Shown one piece after another: positions 50,390 to 59,295 of a stretch of 64,000 bases of DNA. This DNA is from Novosphingobium sp. PP1Y (GTDB lineage: Bacteria > Pseudomonadota > Alphaproteobacteria > Sphingomonadales > Sphingomonadaceae). Made by a program: the position numbers and the translations under genes. Every line of letters starts with the position of its first letter. Position 1 is the first letter of the stretch. The DNA is taken from NCBI RefSeq assembly GCF_000253255.1, contig NC_015580.1:3175001-3239000 (forward strand), given 5' to 3'. The notes beneath the pieces were generated by a model, which did no database searches, had not been told where the DNA came from, and saw nothing but the letters and a program-made list of their open reading frames with translations.

Positions 50390-51088
50390 CTACGGAGAAA
50401 CCTTGCGGAATGCTATTTGGCGTCCGTAGCGTTCGAGCAGGAACATTCCGTCGCTCTCGAACAGGCCCGCGTGGTCGAATGCCTTGAAACCAAGGTCATT
50501 GGCATGGAACGCGAAATAGAGCGACTTGCCCGAGGGTTCCGGCACAGAAATCGGTTCCCCCCTCACTTCCAGGATCGGCAGGGAGAGAGCTATCGAGAGA
50601 AGCTGGTCACTTTCCGAGAGCGGGATCTGCAGTGATCCGTCAGAGAAGTCGGCGATCGTGCTCGTCCCGTCGCCGCGCTCGACGACAGCGCTGAACAAAG
50701 AGATCGGCAGGTTGCCGGTCCCTTCGAGGTGGAGCGTCACGGCATCGGGTGCGCCCGTCCCCTGCTCGGTCCCCAGCAGTTCGAATTGCGGCGGCGTGGA
50801 CGGATCGCTGTTGAGTACGATGCCGCCATCCTGGCGGGTCCAGGTTCCCGACGAATATTCGTCGATAGCGCCGTAGCTCAGCGCATAGCGGTACCGGCCA
50901 TCATCGCCCAGTTCCAGCCAGGCGGCCATTTCCATCTGGGAACCGTCGTAAGTGCCGGCAATCGATGCCGGATCTACTGCCTCCCGGGCGGGAGGCTCCT
51001 GCTTCGCGGTGACGGGGGCCGGGTGAAGCAGGGCAAGCAGGGGCGCGGCGGCGACCCAGGATCTCAGGATCGCCGCGCGCCCCGCCAT
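50390..51088 (-). CDS. Secreted hypothetical protein at the end of the sdh operon
   Basis: A 232-residue exported protein (signal peptide about 1-28, 'HPAPVTAK'). It begins with a lipocalin-like strand set: 'IAGTYDGSQMEMAAWLELGDDGRYRYALSYGAIDEYSSGTWTRQDGGIVLNSD'-type region at about 43-95, seen elsewhere as a 'GxYxxxxxE...LxLxxDGxFxyxxxxGxxd..xxGtWxxxgdxixL' pattern. More beta structure follows. No catalytic motif. It begins 4 bases after the sdhA stop, so it is cotranscribed, at the place where sdhB is often found. Function unknown. Confidence 0.7.
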   Translation of the reverse strand: MAGRAAILRSWVAAAPLLALLHPAPVTAKQEPPAREAVDPASIAGTYDGSQMEMAAWLELGDDGRYRYALSYGAIDEYSSGTWTRQDGGIVLNSDPSTPPQFELLGTEQGTGAPDAVTLHLEGTGNLPISLFSAVVERGDGTSTIADFSDGSLQIPLSESDQLLSIALSLPILEVRGEPISVPEPSGKSLYFAFHANDLGFKAFDHAGLFESDGMFLLERYGRQIAFRKVSP

Positions 51089-51092
51089 GATC

Positions 51093-52901
51093 TTAGTAAA
51101 CGCGCGCCTTGGGCTTGATGTACTCGACATCGTCGGTGAGCGTATATTCGTGGACCGGACGGTAGTCGAGACGGACTTCGCCGCCGTTGCCGCCCCAGCC
51201 GTTGAACCAGCCGACAGTGTGCTTCATCCAGTTCGCGTCGTCGCGGTTCGGGAAGTCCTCGTGCGCGTGGGCGCCGCGGCTTTCCTTGCGCGCCTGCGCG
51301 CCGTGCAGCGTTACCGAAGCCTGCGAGATCAGGTTGTCGAGTTCCAGCGTTTCCACCAGGTCCGAGTTCCAGATCAGGCCGCGGTCGGTGACCTTGATGT
51401 CCTGCATGCGCTCATAGGTGTCGGCGAGCTTCTGCTTGCCTTCGACCATGAGTTCGTCGGTGCGGAACACTGCGGCGTGAGCCGACATCGTACGCTGCAT
51501 CTCGGTGCGGACTTCCGCGGTCGGCGAACCGCCGTTGGCATTGCGGAAGTGGTCGAGGCGGGTGAGAGCCATGTCCGCCGAGTCCTTCGGCAGTTCGGGC
51601 TGCGCTGCGCCGGCCTTGACGATTTCCTTGAGGCGGTGGCCGGTCGCACGGCCGAAGACCACGAGGTCGATCAGCGAGTTCGAACCCAGGCGATTGGCGC
51701 CATGGACCGAAACGCATGCGGCTTCGCCCACAGCGAACAGGCCCGGGACCACGGTGTCCGGATTGCCGTCCGGGCCGATGGTCACGACTTCGCCGTGATA
51801 GTTACAGGGGATGCCGCCCATGTTGTAGTGCACGGTCGGGACGACCGGCAGCGGCTGGCGGGTCAGGTCGACGCCCGCAAAGATCTTGCCGCTCTCGGTG
51901 ATGCCCGGCAGACGCTCTGCCAGCACCTTGGGATCGATGTGATCGAGGTGCAGGTAGATGTGGTCCTTGTGCGGACCGACGCCGCGGCCTTCGCGGATTT
52001 CCAGCGCCATCGAGCGCGAGACGACATCGCGCGAGGCGAGGTCCTTCGCGGAAGGCGCGTAGCGCTCCATGAAGCGCTCGCCTTCGGAATTGGTAAGGTA
52101 GCCGCCCTCGCCGCGCGCGCCTTCGGTGATGAGCACGCCCGCGCCGTAGATGCCGGTCGGGTGGAACTGCACGAATTCCATGTCCTGCAGGGGCAGGCCG
52201 GCGCGCAGGACCATGCCGCCACCGTCGCCGGTGCACGTATGGGCCGAAGTGGCGGTGTAGTAGCTGCGGCCGTAACCACCGGTCGCAAGCACGACGGCCT
52301 GCGAGCGGAAGCGGTGGATCGAGCCGTCATCAAGGCACAGCGCAATCACGCCGACGCACTTGCCGCCGTCCATGATCAGGTCGATCGCGAAGTATTCGAT
52401 GAAGAAGTCCGCGTCATACTTCAGCGACTGCTGGTACAGCGCGTGCAGCATGGCGTGACCGGTACGGTCGGCGGCGGCGCAAGTGCGCTGCACCGGCGGG
52501 CCTTCGCCCATGTTCTGCATGTGGCCGCCGAACGGGCGCTGGTAGATCGTGCCGTCGGCGTTGCGGCTGAAGGGCACACCGGCGTGCTCCAGCTCGTAGA
52601 CCGCCTGCGGAGCTTCGCGCACCATGTATTCGATGGCGTCCTGGTCACCCAGCCAGTCCGACCCCTTGACGGTGTCGTACATGTGCCAGGTCCAGTGGTC
52701 CGGCGTGTTGTTCTGCAGCGAGGCGGCGATGCCGCCCTGCGCCGCAACGGTGTGCGAACGGGTCGGGAAGACCTTGGTGATGCACGCGGTCTTCAGGCCG
52801 GCTTCGGCCGAGCCCATCGTGGCACGCAGACCCGAACCACCGGCGCCGACGACGACGGTGTCATAGATGTGGTCGATGATCTTGTAAGCAGGGGCGGACA
52901 T
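51093..52901 (-). CDS. sdhA: Succinate dehydrogenase flavoprotein subunit
   Basis: Oxidises succinate to fumarate in complex II and passes electrons through SdhB to ubiquinone. It is 602 residues. The FAD loop is 'VVVGAGGSGLRATMG'; the covalent FAD histidine is His50 in 'TRSHTVAAQGG'; 'HPTGIYGAGVLITEGARGEGG' and 'RSMALEIREGRG' contain substrate-binding His/Arg residues. The start codon is the last gene's overlap partner: sdhD stop and sdhA start share base 52901. sdhB is not encoded in this window. Confidence 0.97.
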   Translation of the reverse strand: MSAPAYKIIDHIYDTVVVGAGGSGLRATMGSAEAGLKTACITKVFPTRSHTVAAQGGIAASLQNNTPDHWTWHMYDTVKGSDWLGDQDAIEYMVREAPQAVYELEHAGVPFSRNADGTIYQRPFGGHMQNMGEGPPVQRTCAAADRTGHAMLHALYQQSLKYDADFFIEYFAIDLIMDGGKCVGVIALCLDDGSIHRFRSQAVVLATGGYGRSYYTATSAHTCTGDGGGMVLRAGLPLQDMEFVQFHPTGIYGAGVLITEGARGEGGYLTNSEGERFMERYAPSAKDLASRDVVSRSMALEIREGRGVGPHKDHIYLHLDHIDPKVLAERLPGITESGKIFAGVDLTRQPLPVVPTVHYNMGGIPCNYHGEVVTIGPDGNPDTVVPGLFAVGEAACVSVHGANRLGSNSLIDLVVFGRATGHRLKEIVKAGAAQPELPKDSADMALTRLDHFRNANGGSPTAEVRTEMQRTMSAHAAVFRTDELMVEGKQKLADTYERMQDIKVTDRGLIWNSDLVETLELDNLISQASVTLHGAQARKESRGAHAHEDFPNRDDANWMKHTVGWFNGWGGNGGEVRLDYRPVHEYTLTDDVEYIKPKARVY

Positions 52902-53287
52902 CAGGCGTGGGCTCCCAGCGCGAGGCGGACGACGCAGAAGACGCCGAAGGCGGCGCCAGCGAATGCGGCAAGGTTCAGGGCGGCGATGCAGGCGAACTTG
53001 TTGGCGTGCTCATGGACATAGTCCTCGACCACGACCTGCAGGCCGATGCGTGCATGCCAGAAGGTCGACACGACCAGCAGCGCCATTGCCGTCGCCGGAA
53101 CCGGCGTGGAGAGCCACTCGGAAACCGAGGCGTAGGTCATGTCCGGCAGCAGCAGGATCGAGACGGCGAGCCAGAGCACCAGCAGCAGGTTGCCGATGGC
53201 GGTGAAGCGCTGCACCAGCCAGTGGTGCGCACCGGCCTTGGCCGAGCCGAGGCCGCGAACGCGGCCGATGGATGTTCCGTTACCCAT
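52901..53287 (-). CDS. sdhD: Succinate dehydrogenase membrane anchor subunit
   Basis: A 128-residue three-helix anchor for complex II. 'AHHWLVQRFTAIGNLLLVLW' is the first helix with the conserved Arg/Thr; heme and quinone residues fall in 'FWHARIGLQVVVEDYVHEH'. It sits between sdhC (12 bases) and sdhA (1-base overlap). Sequence is variable in this family, so the call relies on position plus the HxxxGxxxxxEDY motif. Confidence 0.92.
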   Translation of the reverse strand: MGNGTSIGRVRGLGSAKAGAHHWLVQRFTAIGNLLLVLWLAVSILLLPDMTYASVSEWLSTPVPATAMALLVVSTFWHARIGLQVVVEDYVHEHANKFACIAALNLAAFAGAAFGVFCVVRLALGAHA

Positions 53288-53299
53288 TGTTTTCGTTCC

Positions 53300-53695
53300 T
53301 CAGCGAAGCAGCAGGATCGCCCAGAAGGCGACGGTGAAAACCACGCCCAGGACCGGCGAAAGGATCGACCAGGTGCGATTCGTCTTGAGTTCGAAGCCGG
53401 CGCCGATGTCGAGCACGAAGTGACGCAGGCCGCTCATCATGTGGGTGAAGAAGGCCCAGGAGATGCCGACCAGCACGATGTAACCGATCGGAGTGGTCAT
53501 GGCCCATGCAAAAGTCGCATAGGCGGCAGGCCCGCTTGCGAGTGCGCCAAGCCACCACAACAGCACGCCCAGTCCAGCGAAAGCCATTCCGTTTCCGGTC
53601 ACGCGGTGCATGATCGAAACGAACATGTGCGGACCCCAGCGCCAGATCTGGAGGTGCGGCGACAGCGGACGGTTCTTGGTACCGGCGTTTGCCAT
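53300..53695 (-). CDS. sdhC: Succinate dehydrogenase cytochrome b556 subunit
   Basis: A 131-residue three-helix heme-binding subunit. The Prosite-type signature 'RPLSPHLQIWRWGPHMFVSIMHRVTGNG' spans the N-terminus (with the quinone-site Ser/Arg), and 'THMMSGLRHFVLDIG' carries the heme His. The start at 53695 is favoured; the longer frame from 53761 extends upstream without ribosome site or conservation. First gene of sdhCDA; divergent from the metallo-beta-lactamase gene. Confidence 0.94.
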   Translation of the reverse strand: MANAGTKNRPLSPHLQIWRWGPHMFVSIMHRVTGNGMAFAGLGVLLWWLGALASGPAAYATFAWAMTTPIGYIVLVGISWAFFTHMMSGLRHFVLDIGAGFELKTNRTWSILSPVLGVVFTVAFWAILLLR

Positions 53696-53844
53696 GCTCT
53701 TGCGAATCCCCTTGCCTGCGGCAGCCAGTGACACTGCCTTCGTCGAAGTCCCCTTAGCCAAATCGCGGCAGCGTGCAAGTTCCGCAAGGCAACTTATCGC
53801 GCGCCTACTGGCCTATGTAACGGGTGGGGACTAAAGCGGCCCAC

Positions 53845-54765
53845 ATGAGTCGCATCGTCAAGTACATGGTCCTGGCGGCGCTGATCGCCGCTACTCCCCC
53901 CTCGATCGCACAGGCCCGCGACAGCGCGGCCAAAGCGCCCCCAACCACTCTAGCGACGGCCTGCAAGGGCCTCGACGGCCGCGAAGGCTGGTCGCACCCC
54001 GCACCGCCTGCGCATATATATGGCAACACCTGGTACGTCGGCACCTGCGGCATCGCCTCGATCCTCGTCACCTCCGACGATGGGCATGTCCTGATCGACA
54101 GCGGCCCGGCTGACGCCGCGCCGCTGGTCCTCGCCAACATCCGCAGGCTTGGCTTCGATCCCGCGGACGTGCGCTGGGTTCTCACCAGCCACGAACATCA
54201 TGACCATGCCGGCAGCATTGCCGAGCTGCAGAAGGCCACCGGCGCGCAGATCGCCGCTCTGGCCTCGGCTCGGCAGGTGCTGGAAAGCGGCAAGCCTTCT
54301 GCCGATGACCCCCAGTCCGGCCTGATCGAGGGCTTTCCCCCTGTCCATGTCGCGCGCGTCCTTGTCGACGGGGACTCGGTCACGCTTGGCCGGCTTGCCC
54401 TGACCGTACATGAAACTCCCGCCCACTCGCCCGGATCGGCAAGCTGGACCTGGCAGGCCTGCGACGAAGCCTTCACCTGCAGGATGATCGCCTATGCGGA
54501 CAGTGCCACGACGATCTCGGCCGACGACTATCGCTTCTCCGATCATCCCGATCGCATCGCGAGGATCCGCACCGGCCTGTCGCGAATCGCCCAGCTGCCT
54601 TGCGACATTCTCGTCACCCCCCACCCCTCGGCCAGCAACCTGTTCGACCGCCTTTCAGGCAAGGCCCCACTGGTGAACGCACAGGCCTGCGCCGCCTATT
54701 CGCAGGCTGCAGGAAGCTATTTCGCCAAGCGCCTCGCCGAGGAAGCCGGGGAGGCCGCGCAGTGA
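53845..54765 (+). CDS. bla: Subclass B3 metallo-beta-lactamase
   Basis: A 306-residue precursor with a signal peptide (1-25, 'SIAQA'). The di-zinc ligands are complete: His116, His118, Asp120, His121 in 'TSHEHHDHAG', His194 in 'TPAHSPGSASW', His260 in 'VTPHPSASNLFD'. Absence of a Cys ligand and the 'HSPGSASW' block place it in B3, acting on beta-lactams in the periplasm. Actual activity and spectrum cannot be read from sequence; environmental B3 enzymes vary. ATG at 53845 opens the signal peptide. Its stop overlaps the prmA start (GTGA), so expression of the two is coupled. No mobile element is nearby, suggesting a resident gene. Confidence 0.9.
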   Translation: MSRIVKYMVLAALIAATPPSIAQARDSAAKAPPTTLATACKGLDGREGWSHPAPPAHIYGNTWYVGTCGIASILVTSDDGHVLIDSGPADAAPLVLANIRRLGFDPADVRWVLTSHEHHDHAGSIAELQKATGAQIAALASARQVLESGKPSADDPQSGLIEGFPPVHVARVLVDGDSVTLGRLALTVHETPAHSPGSASWTWQACDEAFTCRMIAYADSATTISADDYRFSDHPDRIARIRTGLSRIAQLPCDILVTPHPSASNLFDRLSGKAPLVNAQACAAYSQAAGSYFAKRLAEEAGEAAQ

Positions 54766-55661
54766 GCTGGAAGATCACCGCCTTTGCCCCGCGCAGCGTC
54801 ATCGAGGGTGCCCTCCTCGCCCATGAGGACGCCTTCGACTGGGATCCGCAGATCGTCCTGTCCGGAAGCGAGATCGCCGAGGACAAGCCGGACGACTGGC
54901 AACTCGAAGCCTGGCTCGCGGACGAGCCGGGCGAAGCCGAGAAAGGCGCGATTGCCGCGCTCTTTGCCGGCGAGGTTCCGGAACTGATCGTCGAGCAGCT
55001 GCCGGACACCGACTGGCTCGTTACAAGCCAGCAGGGTCTCGAGCCGATCCGCGCCGGTCGCTTTCACGTCCACACGCCCGATCACCCGGCTGTGAACGAA
55101 CCGGGCGTGACCGACTTCACCATTCCCGCCAGCCAGGCTTTCGGCACGGGCCAGCACGCGACGACCGCGGGTTGCCTTTCGATGCTGACGCACATGCGCA
55201 AGCAGGGCGTGGTCGTGCGCAACTGCGCGGATATCGGCACCGGCACCGGTCTTCTCGCCTTCGCCGCGCTGACGCTCTGGCCATCGGCGCTCGCGACGGC
55301 CAGCGACATCGATCAGGTCTGCGTCGACGTCGTGCGCGACAATGCCGCCGCGAACGGCATCGCCATGGGGCCGCGCGGCGGCCAACTCGTGATGACGGTG
55401 GCGGATGGCATGAACCATCCCCTGCTCGCGGCGCGCGGGCCCTACGACCTGATCATGGCGAACATCCTGGCCGGCCCGCTGGTGAGCCTTGCCCCGGACT
55501 TCGCGACCTCGCTGGTTCCGGGCGGGCACCTGCTCCTGGCGGGTCTGCTCGAGACTCAGGAAGCCGCCGTGCGCTCTGCCTGCCGCAAGGCGGGAATGCG
55601 ACTCGCAGCCCGACTCGTAAACGGCGACTGGTCGATTTTGTGGTTGCGCAAGCGCCGCTAG
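54762..55661 (+). CDS. prmA: Ribosomal protein L11 methyltransferase
   Basis: Trimethylates lysines and the N-terminus of ribosomal protein L11. It is 299 residues. 'ASQAFGTGQHATTAGCLSML' is the PrmA hallmark; the SAM loop is 'CADIGTGTGLLAFAAL'; 'DLIMANILAGPL' is the catalytic N-I/L region. The GTG start at 54762 overlaps the beta-lactamase stop by 4 bases; a longer open frame from 54600 runs inside the upstream gene and is rejected. A strong hairpin follows the stop. Confidence 0.94.
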   Translation: MSWKITAFAPRSVIEGALLAHEDAFDWDPQIVLSGSEIAEDKPDDWQLEAWLADEPGEAEKGAIAALFAGEVPELIVEQLPDTDWLVTSQQGLEPIRAGRFHVHTPDHPAVNEPGVTDFTIPASQAFGTGQHATTAGCLSMLTHMRKQGVVVRNCADIGTGTGLLAFAALTLWPSALATASDIDQVCVDVVRDNAAANGIAMGPRGGQLVMTVADGMNHPLLAARGPYDLIMANILAGPLVSLAPDFATSLVPGGHLLLAGLLETQEAAVRSACRKAGMRLAARLVNGDWSILWLRKRR

Positions 55662-55677
55662 GACCCTGCGCATAGAT

Positions 55678-55713
55678 CCCGATGCGCGGCTTAATACTGT
55701 ACCGCGCATCGGG
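55678..55713. terminator. Strong hairpin after prmA
   Basis: A 12-bp perfect stem (CCCGATGCGCGG / CCGCGCATCGGG) with a 12-base loop, 16 bases after the prmA stop. There is no T tract, so termination may need Rho or the structure may protect the 3' end. Confidence 0.55.
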
Positions 55714-56128
55714 CCTCATCCCCCACCGATTCCTGATCTGGCGAAGGACCGCTGCGGCAACGGCAGCGCGCCTTGGCACTTCTGCGCGAAAGGTTTCGGG
55801 CGTCCAACGGAAAGCCCCGGGCAACGGCCCATCGCACTCTTCGCGCAGGTCATCCCGATAACCGCGCCAAAAAGTCATTCCAGGCCCTTCGAAGCCGCGT
55901 TTTCAGCGTCTGCGGCGGCCGGGCAGCGGCCCCGGCGAGGAACGCGCCCGCTTCCTTTGGCCCTCGCCTCCTGGGAGCAATCCGCACGAATTCAGAGGTT
56001 TGCACATCCATTCGGCACCGGGACCGAGAGGTTAAGAAACGTGAAGCAAAAGTAAACGATCAGCCGCTCACACTCTGGAAGATTACCCAAGTTACTCAAA
56101 CTCTTGGAGTTCGTTCCCTAAGATGAAA
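55714..56128. other. Long intergenic region before sciP
   Basis: About 415 bases with only low-quality open frames (Arg-rich, no ribosome site). GC-rich at the left, AT-rich toward sciP. No tRNA, riboswitch or named RNA recognised. It probably holds the upstream control region of sciP. Confidence 0.45.
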
Positions 56129-56160
56129 TTAACCATTTCAAGTGAGCGGTCATTAACACT
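56129..56160 (+). promoter_or_regulatory. CtrA half-sites upstream of sciP
   Basis: TTAACCAT (56129-56136), the CtrA half-site consensus, and TTAACACT (56153-56160) lie 59-90 bases before the sciP ATG. The spacing is not that of a full TTAA-N7-TTAA box. Confidence 0.45.
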
Positions 56161-56218
56161 TTGAGCCAAGAATCTGAGGCCAAGGGGGGCTGGTACTAAC
56201 TAGCTCGAAAGGCATCAC

Positions 56219-56521
56219 ATGCTGCAATCTGAACGGACCCGTCCTGAGACGGTCGTCGGGCCCCTGGGTGAAGCTCTCAAGCGAGAGAATCTGCCTCCAG
56301 CGAATACGTCGCGCTGGGTCGTGAGGCGCAAGGCGGAAGTCGTCGCAGCCGTCAATGGCGGGCTGCTGTCGGCAACCGAGGCTTGCGAACGCTACGGCCT
56401 GACCCTCGAGGAATTGGCCTCGTGGCAACGTGCGATAGAACGCGAAGGCATGCCCGGACTCCGTGCGACGCGTGTTCAGCACTATCGCCAGATTCACGAA
56501 AGGCAGAGCCGCCGCTCCTGA
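56219..56521 (+). CDS. sciP: CtrA inhibitor SciP (DUF1153)
   Basis: A 100-residue helix-turn-helix protein. The core 'LPPANTSRWVVRRKAEVVAAVNGGLLSATEACERYGL' and 'WQRAIEREGMPGLRATRVQHYR' match DUF1153/SciP along its full length. In Caulobacter SciP binds CtrA (and DNA), blocking RNA polymerase recruitment at CtrA promoters after chromosome replication begins. In sphingomonads the CtrA regulon mostly covers motility and related genes. Together with cpdR and the CtrA-boxed PilZ gene it shows that this circuit operates here. The gene stands alone, converging on ligA. Confidence 0.92.
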   Translation: MLQSERTRPETVVGPLGEALKRENLPPANTSRWVVRRKAEVVAAVNGGLLSATEACERYGLTLEELASWQRAIEREGMPGLRATRVQHYRQIHERQSRRS

Positions 56522-56585
56522 CCCGACCCAGTCATGGAGCGGCCGATGGGCGGAAATCACCGGGGCACGGGCGGCTGATGCGTGT

Positions 56586-58727
56586 TCAGCCGGCAGCCTT
56601 CACGATTTCCGCCCATTGCGCCTCGTCGATCACCTCGATTCCCAGGTCCGCCGCCTTCTTCAGCTTGGACCCGGCTCCCGGCCCGGCCACGACCAGATCG
56701 GTCTTCGGCGAAACCGATCCTGATGCCTTGGCTCCCAGACGCTCGGCCTGGGCCTTGGCCTCATCGCGGCTCATCGTTTCCAGCTTGCCGGTGAAAACCA
56801 CCGTCTTGCCTGCAACCGCGCTGTCCCTCGTCTCCACGACGTAGGGCGGCGGCGACACCAGCGAGAGCAGGTCGTCCCAGACCTCGCGGTTGTGCTCCTC
56901 GTGGAAGAAGTCGCCCAGTGCTTCGACCACGGCCGGTCCGATCCCGTCGATGGACGTGAGTTCGGCATAGGCTTCCGAAGCTTGGGCGGCCTGTTCCTCA
57001 CCGTCCTTCACATGCGCCTTCTCGGCAATGGCGCGCAGGGCCGGCAGGGTCTCGAACCGCTTCATCAGGTCGCGCGCAGTGACTGCGCCGACATGGCGTA
57101 TGCCGAGCCCGAAAAGCAGCCGCGCGGCATCGGGAGCGCGCTTGCTTTCCACAGCACTCAACAGGTTTTCCACAGACTTGTCCTTCCAACCCTCAAGCGC
57201 GAGGATCTCGTCCCTGCGGTCCTTGAGACGGAAGATATCAGCAGGGCTTTCCAGCCAGCCCTTGGCGAAGAATTCGTCGATGGTCTTTTCGCCCAGCCCC
57301 TCGATGTCGAGCGCGGCGCGGCTCACGAAATGCTTGAGGCGCTCGGTGCGCTGGGCCGGACAGATCAGGCCGCCGGTGCACCGCACATCGACTTCGCCTT
57401 CCTCTGCCACGGCTTCCGAGCCGCATTCGGGGCAATGATCGGGGAACTCGAAAGGCGCGCGCTCGGCCTCGCGGGTGAGGTTCTCGACAACCTGCGGGAT
57501 GACGTCCCCTGCCCGCTGCAGCACCACCGTATCACCCGGCCGCACGCCAAGGCGCGCGATCTCGTCGCGGTTGTGCAGCGTGACGTTGGTGACGGTGACG
57601 CCGCCGACCAGCACGGGCTTCAACCGCCCGACCGGCGTCAGTTTGCCGGTGCGGCCGACCTGAATGTCGATCGATTCCAGCGTCGTTTCGGCTCGCTCGG
57701 CAGGAAACTTGTGCGCCATGGCCCAGCGCGGCGCCTTCGCCACGAAACCAAGGCGCTGCTGCCAATCGAGCCGATCGACCTTGTAGACGACGCCGTCGAT
57801 CTCGAACGGCAGGTCGGGGCGACCGTCACGGATCTCGCGGTAGGCAGCCAGCATTTCGTCGAGCGAGCGGCACTGACGGAACTGAGGAGAGACCGGCAGG
57901 CCCCAGGCCTCGATCCTGCGCACGACCTCATGCTGGCTTTCGCCCGGCACTTCGCTGGCAGCACCCCAGCCATGCGCCCAGAAGCGCAAGTGACGCCGGG
58001 CTGTGACGCTGGCGTCCTTCTGGCGCAATGAACCGGCGGCGGCATTGCGCGGGTTCGCGAACTGGCGAACCTTGCTTTCGTCGAGCGTCTCGCCCCTGGC
58101 TTCGGCAGCCTTGCGCGCATCCTCCATCAGAGCCTGGTTGAGTGCGAGGAAAGCGGCCTTTTCCATGTAGACTTCGCCGCGCACCTCGAAGACCTCGGGT
58201 ACGCCTTCGCCCTGCAACTCCTGCACGATGTCCGGGATGTGGGCGACATTGGCGGTGACGTCTTCGCCCACCTGTCCGTCGCCGCGCGTCGCCGCGCGCA
58301 CCAGCTTGCCGTTCTCGTAACGCAGCGAGCAGGACAGACCGTCGATCTTGTCCTCGGCGGTCATGACCACCGGCTCATCCGCCGAGAGCGAGAGAAAACG
58401 TCGCACGCGCGTGACGAATTCGCCCACTTCCTCGTCGGTGAAGGCGTTGTCGAGGCTCATCATGCGAACCTCATGACGAACCTTGGACAGGGGCGAGGCC
58501 GCGACTTCGTGACCGACCTGGTTCGATGGACTGTCCGCTCTCACAAGATCGGGGAAGGCCGCTTCCAGTTCCGCATTGCGGCGCACGAGGGCGTCGTACT
58601 CGGCGTCGGGAATCTCCGGCGCATCCTCGGCATGATAGAGGCGGTTGGCGCGATTGATCTGGCGCGCAAGGCGCATCAGTTCGTTGGCGGCTTCGGCTTC
58701 GGTGATCGATTCGCTGTCAGATGCCAC
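56586..58727 (-). CDS. ligA: NAD-dependent DNA ligase
   Basis: Seals nicks during replication and repair using NAD. It is 713 residues. Order: Ia domain ('INRANRLYHAEDAPEIPDAEYDALVR'), adenylation domain with the nucleophile Lys in 'AEDKIDGLSC', 'ANPRNAAAGSLRQKD', OB fold, four-Cys zinc finger ('CPECGS' and 'CTGGLICPAQ'), HhH repeats, and C-terminal BRCT ('VVFTGKLETMSRDEAK'). The start is taken as GTG 58727 (Val before 'ASDSESITEAEAA'), because the longer frame overlaps the divergent membrane-protein gene. The exact start remains uncertain. No LexA box was seen. Confidence 0.95.
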   Translation of the reverse strand: MASDSESITEAEAANELMRLARQINRANRLYHAEDAPEIPDAEYDALVRRNAELEAAFPDLVRADSPSNQVGHEVAASPLSKVRHEVRMMSLDNAFTDEEVGEFVTRVRRFLSLSADEPVVMTAEDKIDGLSCSLRYENGKLVRAATRGDGQVGEDVTANVAHIPDIVQELQGEGVPEVFEVRGEVYMEKAAFLALNQALMEDARKAAEARGETLDESKVRQFANPRNAAAGSLRQKDASVTARRHLRFWAHGWGAASEVPGESQHEVVRRIEAWGLPVSPQFRQCRSLDEMLAAYREIRDGRPDLPFEIDGVVYKVDRLDWQQRLGFVAKAPRWAMAHKFPAERAETTLESIDIQVGRTGKLTPVGRLKPVLVGGVTVTNVTLHNRDEIARLGVRPGDTVVLQRAGDVIPQVVENLTREAERAPFEFPDHCPECGSEAVAEEGEVDVRCTGGLICPAQRTERLKHFVSRAALDIEGLGEKTIDEFFAKGWLESPADIFRLKDRRDEILALEGWKDKSVENLLSAVESKRAPDAARLLFGLGIRHVGAVTARDLMKRFETLPALRAIAEKAHVKDGEEQAAQASEAYAELTSIDGIGPAVVEALGDFFHEEHNREVWDDLLSLVSPPPYVVETRDSAVAGKTVVFTGKLETMSRDEAKAQAERLGAKASGSVSPKTDLVVAGPGAGSKLKKAADLGIEVIDEAQWAEIVKAAG

Positions 58728-58794
58728 TTGGCGGTCCGTTTCCTTATTCGTCCCGGCCCATGTTAACCTGCGGGCGGGCAACAGGGAGATAGCC

Positions 58795-59295
58795 ATGATC
58801 GACAGGCTCCTCAAAGCGCTTTTCGCGCTCATTCTCGGTGCCATGGCACTGCTCTATGTCGTGCACAACATTGCCAATATCGAAGCTGCACAGGCCTTCT
58901 TCACTTACGTGACCAGCCATGCCGACCAGAAGGCCTATCCGGTGACATTGCTGCCGGTGCCGCCACCCGCGCTGGTGGTGGTTGCCATGATCGTCGTGTT
59001 CGCGCTGGAGGCCGCGGCAGGCGTGCTCCTGCTGTGGGGCGGAGCGCAGATGATCTCGGGCCGCAAGGACGCTACGGCCTTTGCCGGCGGCGTGCGCATA
59101 GCCAAGGTCGGCATTGCCTGCGCGGTCGCCAACTGGTGGGGACTGTTCCAGGCGCTGGCCGGGGCCGGGTACCAGATGTGGCAGATCGAAGCCGGGCGCG
59201 ATCCGTTCTACTGCTCGTGGATTTTCGGCGCGTCTTACGTCCTGCTGCTGATCGTGCTCAACCAGCGGGGCGAAGAGGCTACATCCGCTCCTTGA
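58795..59295 (+). CDS. DUF2165 integral membrane protein
   Basis: A 166-residue inner-membrane protein with four hydrophobic helices (about 5-25, 60-82, 100-120, 140-158). It matches DUF2165 in layout: 'YVVHNIANIEAAQAFFTYVTSH' loop, and the late 'NWWGLFQALAGAGYQMW' stretch. Function unknown. AGGGAG sits 8-13 bases before the ATG at 58795. Its 3' end overlaps the next gene tail-to-tail by 17 bases. Divergent from ligA. Confidence 0.85.
   Translation: MIDRLLKALFALILGAMALLYVVHNIANIEAAQAFFTYVTSHADQKAYPVTLLPVPPPALVVVAMIVVFALEAAAGVLLLWGGAQMISGRKDATAFAGGVRIAKVGIACAVANWWGLFQALAGAGYQMWQIEAGRDPFYCSWIFGASYVLLLIVLNQRGEEATSAP

Noticed and set aside
6480..54765. AmpG, BlaI/BlaR-like pair and B3 beta-lactamase read as one resistance island
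   Set aside because: They are spread over 47 kb among housekeeping genes, with no mobile element and no compositional break.
55453..55878. A 141-codon minus-strand frame over the prmA 3' end
   Set aside because: Half of it is antisense to prmA and it reads through the strong hairpin at 55678-55713. No family resemblance.
55773..56126. A 117-codon open frame upstream of sciP
   Set aside because: Arg/Ala-rich with no ribosome site, no recognisable domain, and it runs through the likely sciP control region.
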